This document shows, piece after piece, positions 1 through 12,599 of a DNA stretch of 64,000 bases. Origin of the DNA: Phycomyces blakesleeanus NRRL 1555(-) (lineage: Eukaryota > Mucoromycota > Mucoromycetes > Mucorales > Phycomycetaceae); NCBI RefSeq assembly GCF_001638985.1, contig NW_017265148.1:327367-391366 (forward strand). Direction: 5' to 3'. Within the stretch, counting starts at the first letter, position 1, and the number at the start of each line of letters is the position of its first letter. The translations under genes were made by a program, and so were the position numbers. The notes under the pieces are model-generated. The model was not told where the DNA came from. It searched no databases and saw only the letters and a list, made by a program, of their open reading frames with translations.

Positions 1-195
1 CCAACTAAAAAGTTGGTCTGTCTATTTAGTAAAATAAGGTCTCGTTCGTTATCGGAATTAACCAGACAAATCACTCCACGAACTAAGAACGGCCATGCAC
101 CACCACCCATAAAATCTAGAAAGAGCTTTCAATCTGTCAATCCTTCTTATGTCTGGACCTGGTGAGTTTCCCCGTGTTGAGTCAAATTAAGCCGC

Positions 196-250
<55 letters not shown>

Positions 251-1384
251 TCCCATACTCCCCCCGGAACCCAAAAACTTTGCTTTCGCTAAGATTCTGA
301 ATAAGCCATAATGTACTTATCCAACCTCTAGTCGGCATAGTTTGCTGTTAAGACTACGACGGTATCTAATCGTCTTCGATCCCCTAACTTTCGACCCTGA
401 TCAATGAAAACGTCCTGGGTGAAATGCCTTCGCAGTAGTTTGTCTTCGGTCAATCCAAGAATTTCACCTCTAGCGACCAAATACAAATCCCCCCAACCGT
501 TCCTATTCATCATTACAATGGTCTCTTAAAACCAACGAAATATAGAGCCACGTCTTATTTCATTATTCCATGCTAACACATTCAGGCTTATAGCCTGCTT
601 TAAACACTCTGATTTGCTCATGGTAATTTGTTTGGCCTTATATCTAACCGACCGAAGCCAACCAGACAGTACCAAACGTGAGAGCCATGACTAAAGCGAA
701 CTAGACCAATGAAGATCAAGTCACCTAGCCAAAAGCTACTATTCGACTACGGACGTTTTAACTGCAACAACTTTAATATACGCTCTTGGAGCTGGAATTA
801 CCGCGGCTGCTGGCACCAGACTTGCCCTCCAATAGATCCTCGTTAAGGGATTTAAATTGTACTCATTCCAATTGCAAGACCTAAAAGGCCCTGCATTGTT
901 ATTTATTGTCACTACCTCCCCGAATTGGGATTGGGTAATTTGCGCGCCTGCTGCCTTCCTTGGATGTGGTAGCCGTTTCTCAGGCTCCCTCTCCGGAATC
1001 GAACCCTAATTCCCCGTTACCCGTGGTAGGCAATGTAAGCCTCTATCTTACAATCTTAACCTGATAGGGCAGAAAATCGAATGAACCGTCGCCAGCACAA
1101 GGCCATGCGATCAGCATTGAATTATTATGAATCACCAAAAAACTGGCTTTAACACCAGGTTGGCTTTTACCTAATAAGTGCACCCCTTCCGAAGTCGAGG
1201 CTTTTGTTGCATGTATTAGCTCTAGAATTACCACGGTTATCCAAGTAGTAATGAATTGTCATGTAGATCATAACTGATTTAATGAGCCATTCGCAGTTTC
1301 ACAGTATAGAATTTGTTTATACTTAGACATGCATGGCTTAATCTTTGAGACAAGCATATGACTACTGGCAGGATCAACCAGGTA
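1..1384 (-). rRNA. 18S (small subunit) rRNA, 3' part cut by window edge
   Basis: Read on the minus strand, the segment begins at 1384 with the universal eukaryotic 18S 5' end (TACCTGGTTGATCCTGCCAG) and continues with the ATTAAGCCATGCATGTCTAAG region near 1330-1350. The universal 530-loop stretch (GCGGTAATTCCAGCTCC) lies near 790-805 and the AAACTTAAAGGAATTGACGG block near 220-240. About 1.38 kb of the roughly 1.8-kb gene is present; the 3' part lies beyond position 1. Transcription runs leftward, so everything to the right of 1384 is upstream of the rRNA transcript. I see no obvious disruption of the conserved blocks. Confidence 0.97.
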
Positions 1385-2590
1385 ACTACAAATGTTGGTT
1401 CAGCCAGCTAATAAATTAGCTAGCCGAAAAGACCACAATGAACATAGAGCCGGTCAAAAATGACCAGCATTAATACCCAAAGCAGCCCACCAGAATATGT
1501 TGTTTCCAATGTTGTAAAATTATTTCTTTCAGCTCTAGCTTCTTTCGAAGCCAAAACCTCCGTAAATAATATCCATATTGCCAGTTCCACTGTTTTTCTA
1601 CTGGAATCAGGTAAAAGTAAACTTTTACCAGACAACAGGTAGATGGATGTTATAATCTTCAGGCCATCAAATAAAAAATCTGATTTCCTTCGAACACTTT
1701 CACCCGACATCATCGTACATATATATTTATAGCCAAAGGCCAGTAATACACAATATTTCCCTGGTCCAAATCCAATAAATTGGATCTGTAGATTATTAGC
1801 AGCACAAAGACTACCCCCCAACAGATGTTCCCAAAAATTCGCCGAAGCAAAAGTATATGGTTCGAAATATGCGTCGGGAGACCAGCAAAAGTTTCTGGTA
1901 AAAAAAACTTTTACTAATCCGAGCAAAAGAGGCACCAGGTAAACTTCGGGAAGAATACCCCACGCATAGAACTCTCTGAAAAAAGATTTTTGAAACAATT
2001 CCAAAATTAATTGTTATTGAGATTTCAATCATCTTCTCTCATACATATAATAGGGGGGTCGTTACAAATTCCGCCAAAGGTTAAAAACATTAAATTACAC
2101 TTTTAAACCTTTTTTTTCTGGGCTTGAATTATATGCATAACAATTAAAAGCATAATTAGGTTTGTTCCATATATGGTAACCAGTTGACAACAATGGCCAA
2201 CTATGACACGGGTGCCATGCATTGTGGCTCGTTTTTTATCCGTGTGGCACTTTTGGCTCATTTTTTTACATTTACCACCCCTTTATTTTACCATGTTTAC
2301 CCTTTTATTCACCATAATTCAATATTGTCTACTATGATCGCCCTTTTGCATGGAATGATCGCCCTTTTGTTTACAAAGATCGACGGTTTGTTTATGTTTA
2401 CCAAGATTGCTGCATGGAGTCAATTGTTTACCAGGAATTTATTATTTATTTACCAGGATTGATCATTTATCGACCCAAAACATTTCTTTATACATCGGAT
2501 GGATCGGTTATTGACCGGATGCATTATTTATTTACCAGAACTCATTATTTATTTACCTGGATCGATCATTTATTGACCGGATTTATTTTT
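1385..2590. other. rDNA external transcribed spacer and proximal intergenic spacer
   Basis: This non-coding stretch lies directly upstream of the 18S 5' end. An open frame of 194 codons on the minus strand (1420-2004) is most likely chance, because it sits where the 5' external transcribed spacer must be. An RNA polymerase I start is expected somewhere here; the purine-rich, TATAT-containing stretch near 2030-2070 (minus strand) is a candidate but is not shown. From about 2380 rightward the sequence becomes repetitive (CCAGGAT and TTATTGACC words). Confidence 0.7.
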
Positions 2591-3160
2591 TATACCAGGA
2601 TTCATAAATTAATTAATTAAATTCATTATTTATACATCGGCTGGATCGGTTATTGACCGGATTCACTATTTATTGACCAGACATATATATTGTTCACCAG
2701 GATCGATCATTTACTGACCGAATATTATTTTTTATACCAGGATTAATTAATTAATTAATTAAATTCATCATTTATACATCGGATGGATTGGTTATTGACC
2801 AGGATGCATTGTTTATTAACCAGGCATATATATTGTTCACCAGGATCGATCATTTACTGACCGAATATTATTTTTTATACCAGGATTAATTAATTAATTA
2901 ATTAAATTCATCATTTATACATCGGATGGATCGATTATTGACCAGGATGCGTTGTTTATTGACCAGAAATATACATTGTTTACCAGGATCAATCCTTTAT
3001 CGACCGAATATATTTTTTATATCAGGATTCATGAATTAATTAATTAAATGCAACATTTATGCATCGTATGAATCGCCCATTTACCAGGATGCATTGTTTA
3101 TTGACCAGACATACACAATGTTCACCTAGATCGATCATTTGCTTACCAGAATTTGCTCTC
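2591..3160. repeat. Tandem array of ~142-bp units in the rDNA spacer
   Basis: Four successive units start near 2591, 2735, 2877 and 3018. Each carries the same order of words: a TACCAGGATT start, a run of AATT tetranucleotides, CATTTATACATCGG, then TTATTGACC, ATATTGTTCACCAGG and GATCGATCATTTACTGACC. Units two and three are nearly identical over more than 120 bp; the first and fourth are more diverged. Tandem subrepeats are common in rDNA intergenic spacers, where they can act as enhancer or replication-fork-barrier regions. No function is shown here. Confidence 0.8.
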
Positions 3161-4670
3161 AATGGACTGGTAATTATAGTATTTGAGTCATTTAGTTAAC
3201 CTAACCCATATTTCGACTAGGATAAATACAATTTGGGTCATTTAATTAACGCAGCCAACTTTTTGACTAGCATCAAAACAATTTGGGTCAATTAGTTAAT
3301 CGGTTTATTATTAACTGGTATTAAAGCAATTTGGGTCAATTAGTTAATCGGCTTGCTTTTATTAACTGGTATCAAAATAATTGGGGTCATTTAGTTAACA
3401 TGACCCACTTTTATTCACCAGGATTCCCCAGTTGGGTAATTTAATATACCAGACCCGCCTTTTATTTAATCTGACCATGCTTTTATCTACCAGGATTCAA
3501 TCATTTGGGTCAATTAATTAATTAGAGTATAAATAATTAAGCAGACAACCGTTCCATTGACCAGCCTACCTTTAATCGACCAGACTATGCTTTTATCTAC
3601 CAGGATTCTACCATTCGGGTCAATTAATTAATTACATATAGTTAATTGACCAGACTACCGTTTAATTAACAAGGCTACCTTTAATCGACCAGGATTCTAC
3701 CATTCGGGTCAATTATTTAATTACATATAGTTAATTAACCAGACAATTGTTTAATTGACCAGACCACCGTTTAATTGACTAGACCACTGTTTAATTGACC
3801 AGGCCACCGTTTAATTGACCAGGCCACTGTTTAATTGACTAGACCACTGTTTAATTGACTAGACCACTGTTTAATTGACCAAACTACCGTTTAATTGACC
3901 AGACTACCGTTTAATTAACCAGACTACCGTTTAATTGACTAGGCTACGATTTAATTTACCAGCCTACCTTTAATCGACCAGGATTCTACTATTCGGGTCA
4001 ATTAATTAATCACATATAGTTAATTGACCAGACAACTGTTTAATTAACCAGGCTACGGTTTAATCGACCAGACTATCTTTAATCGACCAGACTATGCTTT
4101 TATCTACCAGGATTCTATCATTCGGGTCAATTATTTAATTATATATAGTTAATTGACCAGGCTACCGTTTAAATAGCCAGACTATGTTTTTATCTACCAG
4201 GATTCTATCATTCGGGTCAATTAATTAATTATATATAGTTGTTTAACCACACTACCGTTTAATTAACCACACTACCGTTTAATTAACAAGACTACCTTTA
4301 ATTTACCAGACTATGCTATTATCTACCAGGATTATACCTTTTGGGTCAATTAATTAATTACATAAAGTTAATTGACCAGGCTACCGTTTAAATAGCCAGA
4401 CTATGTTTTTATCTACCTGCATTCTACCATTCGGGTCATTTAACTAACCAGACCGCCTTTACGTTAACCAGAATTTGCTTTTATCCACCAGGACTCTACC
4501 ATTTGGGTCATTTACTTAATTAGATTATAGTTAATTAATCAGATCGCCTTTGGTTTAATCAAACCGCGTTTTAATTAACCAGACTGCCTTTAATTTAACC
4601 AGATCTTCTTTAAGTCTACCAGGATTCTACCATTCTGGTCAAATAATTAATTAAGGTATAATTAATTAAG
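3160..4670. repeat. Degenerate ~20-bp and compound repeats in the rDNA spacer
   Basis: The stretch is made of short words such as TTAATTGACCAGACYACCG and TACCAGGATTCTACCATTCG followed by GGGTCAATTAATTAATTA. Between about 3740 and 3960 the first word recurs with a 20-bp period (GTTTAATTGACYAGACYACY). The compound block (CTACCAGGATTCTA, then CGGGTCAATTAATTAATT) recurs at irregular intervals, for example near 3598, 3680, 3978, 4110, 4195 and 4325. There is no coding potential. It appears to be an older, more diverged version of the neat 20-bp array that follows. Confidence 0.75.
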
Positions 4671-5050
4671 CAGACCGTCTTTAATTTAAGCTGACCGCCT
4701 TTAATTTAAGCAGACCGTCTTTAATTTAAGCTGACCGCCTTTAGTTTAAGCAGACCGCCTTTAGTTTAAGCAGACCGTCTTTAATTTAAGCTGACCGCCT
4801 TTAGTTTAAGCAGACCGCCTTTAGTTTAAGCAGACCGTCTTTAATTTAAGCTGACCGCCTTTAGTTTAAGCAGACCGCCTTTAGTTTAAGCTGACCGCCT
4901 TTAGTTTAAGCAGACCGTCTTTAATTTAAGCTGATCGCCTTTAGTTTAAGCAGACCGTCTTTAATTTAAGCTGACCGCCTTTAGTTTAAGCAGACCATCT
5001 TTAATTTAAGCTAATCGCCTTTAGTTTAAGCAGACCGCCTTTAGTTTAAG
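4671..5050. repeat. 20-bp tandem array, 19 copies, in the rDNA spacer
   Basis: The unit CAGACCGYCTTTARTTTAAG repeats without gaps 19 times. Three variants can be told apart: A begins CAGACCGTC and has AATTT, B begins CTGACCGCC and has AGTTT, and C begins CAGACCGCC and has AGTTT. Between about 4711 and 4890 they follow the order A-B-C three times, which gives a 60-bp higher-order unit. A more degenerate form of the same motif continues to about 5960. Confidence 0.9.
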
Positions 5051-6068
5051 CTGATCGCCTTTTAATGAACCATACCACCTTTGGTTTGACCTAACCGTAT
5101 TTTATTTAACCAGACTGTGCTTTAATATACCAGGACTATATCATTCGGGTCAATTAATTAATTATATCAAAGATAATTGAGTAGACCACCTTTGGGTTAA
5201 GCCAACCGCCTTTAATATAACCAGACCATATTTTATTTAACCAGACTATGCGTTTATCTACCAGGATTCTATCATTCGGGTCATTTAAGTAATTAGACCA
5301 TAGTTAATTAATCAGACTACCTTCAGTTTAACCAGACCACCGTTTAATTAACTAGACCACCTTTGGTTCAACCAGACTGTATTTTATTTAACCAGATCAT
5401 GCGTTTATCTACCAGGATTCTACCACTTGGGTCATTTAATTAATTAGACAATAGTTAATTAACCAGACCGCCTTTAATTTAAGCTAAACACCTTTTAATT
5501 AAGTTGACCACCTTTGGTTTAACCTGGCCGTATTTTAATTAACCAGACTATGCTTTTATCTACCAGGATTCTACCTTGATGGTCAATTAATTAATCAGAC
5601 CCTAGTCAATTAATCACATCGCATTTAATTTAAGCAGACACCTTTTAATCAACCAGACTAAGCTTTTATCTACCAGGACCGTACTATTCGGGTGAATTAA
5701 TTTAGCAAACCGCCTTTTAATTAACTTGACCATATTTTATTTAACCAGACCATGCTTTTTTCTACCAAGATTCTCCAATTCGGGTCATTTACTTAATTAG
5801 ACTATGGTTAATTAATCAAACCGCTTTGGGTTTAAGCAGACCGCCTTTTATATGGCCAGTAATATACTGTTTGGGTCATTCATTTAACTAAACCGCCTTT
5901 TACTTAACCGTATCCACCTTTTACTTAACCATATCCACCTTTTACTTAACCATATCCACCTTTTGTGTAATCAAACCGCTTTTTATTTAGCCAGTATAAC
6001 CCTATTATACCCGATTATTTTGGATTATTTTAATCTCCTATATAATTATTTTTTTTTATATGTAATTA
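5051..6068. other. Distal rDNA intergenic spacer, degenerate repeats
   Basis: Diverged copies of the ACCAGACNRCCTTTAATTTA-like words and the CTACCAGGATTCTACC block continue up to about 6000. A short array near 5895-5965 repeats CCTTTTACTTAACCATATCCA with a 21-bp period. The last 70 bases before the 5S gene are plain AT-rich sequence. I see no gene here. Confidence 0.7.
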
Positions 6069-6186
6069 ATCTACGGCCATACAGATAGTAACACACCGGA
6101 TCCCGTCTGATCTCCGCAGTTAAGTCTCTCCTGGTAGCGTCAGTACTATGGTGGGGGACCACATGGGAATACGCTATGTCGTAGGT
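6069..6186 (+). rRNA. 5S rRNA
   Basis: The 5' strand CTACG and the 3' strand CGTAG (about 6180-6184) pair to close helix I. The internal RNA polymerase III promoter elements of 5S genes can be recognised as AGTTAAGTCTC (box A region) and TATGGTGGGGGACCACATGGG (box C region). The gene is about 118 nt, as expected, and ends in a T run. It is transcribed away from the 18S gene on the opposite strand, within the same spacer. Confidence 0.93.
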
Positions 6187-6191
6187 TTTTT
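6186..6191 (+). terminator. RNA polymerase III terminator of the 5S gene
   Basis: Six T residues follow the end of 5S helix I directly, and a second, longer T run comes a few bases later. T runs on the coding strand terminate polymerase III. Confidence 0.8.
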
Positions 6192-6697
6192 ATTTTTTTA
6201 TTTTTTTTTTTCTATTTTTTCCCTTTGCATTTACATATCATAAATACATACGATATATTTACTTGCTTATATTAAAACTTTTGCAATTCGTATTCAATTG
6301 ATCTATAAATTTAATATATCGTACATAATACACAACTACACATTATGCAATAGTTTTATTTTTTTTATCTCATTGCCTTTGTCCATAACTTCGACGTATC
6401 TTGTTTTCCTATCTTAATCAAATTTGTCTTTTTAATTATTTTTATATCCACCCCATTAAATCAATAGCTTTCCTATTACTCTCTCCCCCATTTATTTCTC
6501 AAAATTACTTATGCCATTTACTATTATATTTATATACTTACATGTTCAATTATTTCTGTCTCTATTTATTTGTGTAATTTTTATATTATACAAGACATTA
6601 TTAATTATTTTTGTCTTAACTACTTATGAGCTCTTCTATTATATATTGTATCTGTAAGATATAAATATGAAGTCATTTATAACAAACATACTGACAG

Positions 6698-6916
6698 TAG
6701 GGTGTTTTAGCAGTTTTAGATGTTTGGAGAGTTGTTTGAAAAGTTGTTTGAATAGTTGAAAAATGGTGAAATTGCGATTTTTTTTTAAAAAAAATATAGA
6801 TTTTATGTAATACTTAGGGCACTCAGTCGATTTTTGATAGATTAATTATTATTGACTTGTAGATTTAATTCATGAAATTAGAACAATCAAATATCTAAAA
6901 CTTCTGAAACACCCTA
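6698..6916. mobile_element. TA-flanked MITE, ~215 bp
   Basis: The left end GGGTGTTTTAGCAGTTTTAG (from 6700) and the right end, which reads GGGTGTTTCAGAAGTTTTAG on the minus strand (ending at 6914), form terminal inverted repeats of about 28 bp with a few mismatches. Both ends are flanked by the dinucleotide TA (6698-6699 and 6915-6916), the target duplication of Tc1/mariner-type elements. There is no coding capacity. Superfamily assignment rests on the TA duplication only. Confidence 0.75.
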
Positions 6917-7865
6917 GTATTTGTTTACTTCACTCATAATTATATGTATTATCTTTTTGTCTTTCATATTACTATGAAAGATGTGATTTTCTCATATATT
7001 ATTTTATAGCAAAGTATTAATGTAATTACTTTAAAATTTATATTAGCTATTAAATTGTTACATATCTGTTGGAATTGTAACAACAGCTTTTTAATTATCA
7101 TCGGCGATATTATCAAATGTTAAGTCTTTATTTATCATTAGAAATATCAGCAGCTGTTAACTGATCAATGCTAGCTGATAGTATCAACTAATGCTTTTAA
7201 TATAGTCTTTCTTTAAAAACTAATTACTCATTTATACAATAATACTTTTATTTAAATATGTATTTCAATAAATATTAATTGTTTTTTTTTTTGGTTTTCG
7301 CATTAGGTAAATGCCTATCTTAATATTGTTTATTTTATTTGTTAAAACAAGTGTAGCTGTCATTGATATTTATTTATGTATGTCTTTATAATTGCTGGAA
7401 AAGTGGATCTTAATAGAACTTAGCCAGTTTGTTTGCCTAAGCAAATCATCATTAAGCGTGACGTATCTGCGAGTAAAATAATAATATAGTCGTATTGCTG
7501 ATATTTAACAAATCACTGACAAGCTGCATGTGGAATGCTGAAAGCATATAAGAGCATCTTCAGCAGTCTATCATTATATATATACCCAAACAATTATTCA
7601 CTTCTTTGCTAGGGGTATCACGCCCATCGGACATATAATCAGCGCACATTTCAAACCCCGAAAAGGCGTTTTAGTTCAAACTCCGCGATTATAACAAGAT
7701 ATTCGTATAGAGAATAGTTGCAGCATTCGAATGAAAGTACATTCATTAAAATCGAATCAGCAGAAAATGAGAAAAGTAGTGTTTAAGTTTGTGATTATTT
7801 AATTTTATTTAATTTTATTTAATTTTTTTTGAAAAGTTTAAACGCAGACTGAATTTAATCATTCA

Positions 7866-7938
7866 TTATTTTTTATTTTTTATTTTTTATTTTTTATTTT
7901 TTATTTTTTATTTTTTATTTTTTATTTTTTATTTTTTA
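7866..7938. repeat. (ATTTTTT)n microsatellite
   Basis: About ten copies of a 7-bp unit, one A followed by six T, in an otherwise AT-rich stretch. No telomere-like G-rich strand is present. Confidence 0.9.
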
Positions 7939-8589
7939 AATAAGAGAAGAATATTGACTACACACTACATTATATAAAAAAACCTTTACGCTTAATTAAC
8001 CTTACTATATCTATTTTATAGCTGTGTTGTATTCATATTCTCAACAATTTATAAGCTAGCATGAAATCGATTTTGCTGTTGTATGATAGCTCTGACATTC
8101 TAGAAAGTATTTGTAAGTTGTAAGGACCACTTTAAATATTGGAATGTACATTCTGTTTAATGTTAAATATGTTACCATTTATTAACATTAATTATTTATG
8201 GAATGTGGGAACGAAATGGTAGCATAACTGCTATTATTTTTATTGTTTAAACTGATACGCTGTGCTTTTTAAGTTAAATACTCTTTTTAGCCTGATGAAT
8301 TAACGACTTAATTTGATTTAAAAGTTGTGTAAGATATATATAAGATGAAAATAATATAGAAAATATAGGGTATATAGGGTGTATTGAAATAAAGTAAAAA
8401 ATAGTCATAAAATGGAAAGAGTGCCTTTGGCAATGTGCATGTTACTGTTAAATATATAATATGGCGCAATTACATAGAATTAGTTTCCATTTGGTGGGTA
8501 TTTCACTAGGCCAACTTGGTGCTGAATGTCATTTACACTTATGACAACATACGTTGGTTGCGCTTAGCAGCCTGGTGTGCGGTTACTGT

Positions 8590-11300
8590 GTGACTGCTAT
8601 CTGACAGTAGGCACTGATGAGTCATGGCCAGCCGCGTCATGTTCCTTCATGATCTCTACGAATGCAAGAAAATGCAAGGAGTAACGAGAATCCTTGCATT
8701 GATAAAAGGATTGTACCTTACCAACGAGCCAGAAATGGACAATTGTATTACGGTTTCTAGAGTAAATAAATAAATAAAATGCAAGCAACTTTTGATTGTA
8801 TATTGAAAAATACCATACTTACTTTCTGTAAGGGCAAGTAAATATCACGTAATGATTGCCACGACTGGTCTCGTTTTTCTTTCTTTGGTGCATTCATAAG
8901 AAATATATAGTTGATTCTATACATAGACATGCAGCAACAACAACAATAGAGTCACCGAAATCGTGGCCAGTCAAGCCTGTTGTTCTTCAGTAGTATTTCA
9001 ATAAAGCTTCCTTCGCACTAGGGCCGCTTACATCTTCCACCGAATCATCGTTCAAATGACCAAATCAATAAAATGGCTCCCCTAATCGTGCGCCACTAAG
9101 ATCATTAGGAAAGTCCATGTAACTTTCTTCATCGCATGACTTGGGTTGAATTGTGTCTAATTCGTTGTGAACACCGATTGACATGCTGTCATGGTTGTGT
9201 ATCACAAAACGCCTGACAATAAATCTAGGATTTCGGCCACCCTTTGATTTGGACTTAATTAAATTTGATTTTATGCCAATTACTCTCTTCATGGAGTGAG
9301 CGGAATCGCATTTCAGGGGGTCTTGCTGCTTGATAATATAGGGTGTATGGACCAGGTAAGGTTGCACTGATCGGAAAACACTGCGAGATAGGGTATTGGT
9401 CTGGTTATGTTGGTAAAAAAAATCCGCGCCAGTGTTTAAAATACCTATTATTATTATTAAAAAGAGGTAATAGTCAGTTATGTATAATGATATAATAAGA
9501 GGTGTATCATGACTTACGCATCTATCTCGTCCAGTAACTCGGAAGTCGATGTCCATTGCAATGCCAACACACAACCTTTGACAGCTCTATTAGGCAAATG
9601 GGGCGCGACTAAAGTGGGAACGAGGTATAAAATAAAATGGAGCCAGTAAACTGCGCGAGTACCATCTATCTGGGCAGATACTTTGTCAAAACTGTCTTGA
9701 AACGAGGTGGGTATATATTTCTGTGAGTCGGTAATGCAGTTTCCAATTGAGTAAAGATGCCTGGTTGGTATTTTTTTTATATATTTTAAGCAATTATTTA
9801 GTAAAAAATGTGATTAATTGGATATTCATATACTAATAGGCATGCCCGCTTCGGGTTCTTCTAAAGGTCTTAGAGGCGCAGAACTGGTTTCTAAGTAGGT
9901 GCCTTGACGGCTGTTATTGGGGGATTTGCCTTTCGTCTCAAACGAGCAGCGACCGAACAAACTGTTATGGGAACCAAAGTGGGCCATATAAGCTACAACT
10001 GGAATATCGCCAGAGGCAAGCAACAGATAAACTTTGGACCGGCAAAGTTCTACTCCGTTGCACTCAACCACCAAGCCATGAACCCTAAGATCTCATAATT
10101 CACTGATAATGGGCATTAGGAATGAGTCCAAATGAGTCGACTTTTTAAGGCCAGGTAGGATAGCCAGTTGTAAAATGTATTTATTGATATATCTAAATAT
10201 TTTGTTAGGAACTCTTTTTTAAAATAATAATAAAAATATTTAATTACTGGATAGGCGGATCAAGGTTAAACACCACAACGTGAGCAGTGGTGTATGAGCT
10301 CTTACCTTACTTCTGGCTGATAAACCCGTCGGTATAAATCCCAATGGCTATATCATTTGGATTAGACAACAGGCCTTGTTGTACCAACTTCTTGTAATTT
10401 TCAACATCGAAAATATCAGTAATTTGGCCAGCTACTGATTCGCTATTTGTCCTGTGATATAGGAGCTCTCTTGTGATCGGATCGGCTGGAATCTGTGAAA
10501 TAATGTCACGAATCTACAGGAGCTTCATACTGGCGATTGGTGTTTCAATCAACTCGCTATTTGTCTTGTAACGCATCTCGCCACAGTCAACGTAATTTTT
10601 CTGCTTATCACCAATGCCATACAATATGCAAAATTTCGAACAGACATTGTATTCGTGACCATTGATGCTAGACTTGGATTGCAGCAAGTCATCAACTGCT
10701 TCACTGGGACTGATCCTGACCCCGGGGGCTAAAAACAAAAGAACCAATACATTACGTTTTAACAGTTTGTATTTAAGGTACAAGGTAACAGTAAAGATAG
10801 TATTTTACTCAATATTGTTTCACCATGGTCGAGTATGATGGTGTTTACAAATCTAACAATATCTCGGTATGCTGATTTAGCAATTTTGTGCCGCAGCGTC
10901 AATTAGAAGAGGCAGATACTCATTAATTCAGCTTTTCTAAAAGTATTGGTGCCAATTAAACTGCTATTTCAAACGTGAGATTCACCCTAACTGTCCTCAA
11001 AACTACAGCCGCACTTGTAAGAATTTACCTTATTGATCTCCATAGCGTTTACTGAATAGTCTATAATGTACTATCGAATAAGTATTCAGACAAAATAATA
11101 ATATAATTACACTTGTTATAATTACCTGAATCGCTAATGAACGCATTATCTTCAAGAGTGCCATTTCTAACATTGTTTTTCGTTTCAACGTCCCCTGGAA
11201 TATACTGAGAATTGGCATTTGGTGTTGTACGATCACTTTTGTGGACTCTTGTGATTCTAAAGCTGCTGGTAGTTATCAAATGACAAGACACACTAAGAGC
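8590..11300 (-). pseudogene. Decayed tnp2-type (CACTA-like) transposase
   Basis: Fragments in order on the minus strand resemble the tnp2 transposases common in Mucorales. Near 10650 there is CSKFC followed by a CGEMRY element. Near 10330-10480 there is a block ending DIAIGIYTDGF, which holds the usual first acidic residue. Near 9860-10090 there is CNGVELCRSKVYLLLASGDI. Near 9570-9730 there is AVYWLHFILYLVPTLVAPHL. Near 9230-9400 there is HTPYIIKQQDPL. A C-terminal FLAFVEIMKEHDAAGHDSS lies near 8630. Several plausible introns remain (for example 9450-9523 and 10160-10262), but in-frame stops and frame changes interrupt the reading frame (after IYTDGFISQK, and at about 9062). No clear ends were found. 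Domain identity is from recalled family patterns, not a search. Confidence 0.75.
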
Positions 11301-12599
11301 ATTTATATATTTGTTTAGATAATCTATCTTTTTGTTGGTTGGTTTGGTACGTATGTAATATATAAAATAAAGCTGTGAAGAAAAATTTGGTATTATTCAT
11401 GAAATGTAAAAGACAGCCTTATATACTCTTTATTTTAGACCAAAATGCTTGCTGTTCCTTTTTTCTTCTTATAGTAATGATATGGCAATGATTATAGTAA
11501 TGTCGATTTTAGTTGAGACACATTTTGGTAAGTAGTTCTGGTAGCAGTCAAAATTCTTGCTAAGTAATAGCGATGTAAGTTAAAGGACCTCTTGGTCAAC
11601 AAGGAGGTACCATTAAAAGAGCACCGGTACAACAGTCCCGGAATCTTTTCTCTTAAACTATTAGATATTCTTTGGGCTTTATAAAGAGGTATATACATAT
11701 TTAGGATAATTAATGACTAAATAATTTATGGAAATACATTTTTAAATAAATTTTCAAGTCCTTTCTAATACCGAATATAAAGAGCAACAACCGTCTAATA
11801 ATTAATAGTAAAAAAAAGGAAAATAATAGTATTGCCTAGATACATTGGTAGAGAAGAGATATCTATATATTATTGTCTAGTGATAACAGTCTTTTTGAGA
11901 TAGTGAATAATATATATTTTTTGATTTATGTATAAAGCCTAAAAAATAGGCTATAGATGATGAGTGCTGGAGTTCGATACTCTTTTATTGGCATCATTAA
12001 GATTGGCTATGCTGGTTGAAAAACATGAACTGAAAGTGGCGACGCGAGTTAAAACACATCTCTTTCAAAATGTACAATTTTAGTCAAAATACGACTTGGT
12101 AAACAATAATAGCAGCAACCAAAATACTTTTTATCTTTGATGACAATATCAGTTAAACTACCTCTTGGTCAATGATGATGACAAGTGTTGTATCCAACAT
12201 AATCGTAGATTTAAATTAAAAGTACAGACACTCAATAAATACGTACATTGAGTTACCGACAACTAGTAACGATACTAAAAGATATACCTTCCCTTATACA
12301 AGGAAATTACGTAAAGAACATACTAAGACAAATACTAAGACTCTAGTCAATAACACTAAAAACATAAGAACTAAATCATAGAAGATAATGGTAGAGAAAC
12401 AGACATTACATGATATCATCATATCATCACCAAGCTAAATACAATGTCTATATAAACGCACAATACTAATAGCAATAGAACATGATCTCTTTTCTGATTC
12501 TTTCACTTCTTCTAATAAAACAAAGTCTCACCGTACTCACGTCTGCACTTACTTTATTTTATACCTTATTTTTATCTCATACATAACACTGATGACAAT
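11301..12599. other. AT-rich stretch without recognisable genes
   Basis: Only short open frames are present, with no recognisable protein. It lies between the 5' end of the tnp2 remnant and the 5'-truncated Helitron remnant, and may hold their decayed ends. Confidence 0.55.

Larger units (their letters stand above)
6192..8589. other. AT-rich gene-free stretch between the 5S gene and the transposon region
   Basis: No gene was found in either strand. The stretch holds one TA-flanked MITE and a 7-bp microsatellite, described separately. A solo copy of the PIF-like end sequence (TAAGAGCATCTTCAGCAG) lies near 7556-7575. It is unclear where the rDNA unit ends and single-copy DNA begins. Confidence 0.6.

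Noticed and set aside
1420..2004. 194-codon open frame on the minus strand upstream of 18S
   Set aside because: It lies in the 5' external transcribed spacer, immediately before the 18S 5' end on the same strand. Composition and lack of any recognisable domain suggest chance.
3740..5050. Regular short repeats that could suggest a CRISPR array
   Set aside because: Units are contiguous or degenerate with no unique spacers of constant length, in a eukaryotic rDNA spacer. No cas genes are present.
8504..11882. CACTA at 8504 and TAGTG at 11878 as ends of a CACTA element around the tnp2 remnant
   Set aside because: The flanking three bases differ (TTT versus ATA), there is no further terminal similarity, and five-base matches are expected by chance.
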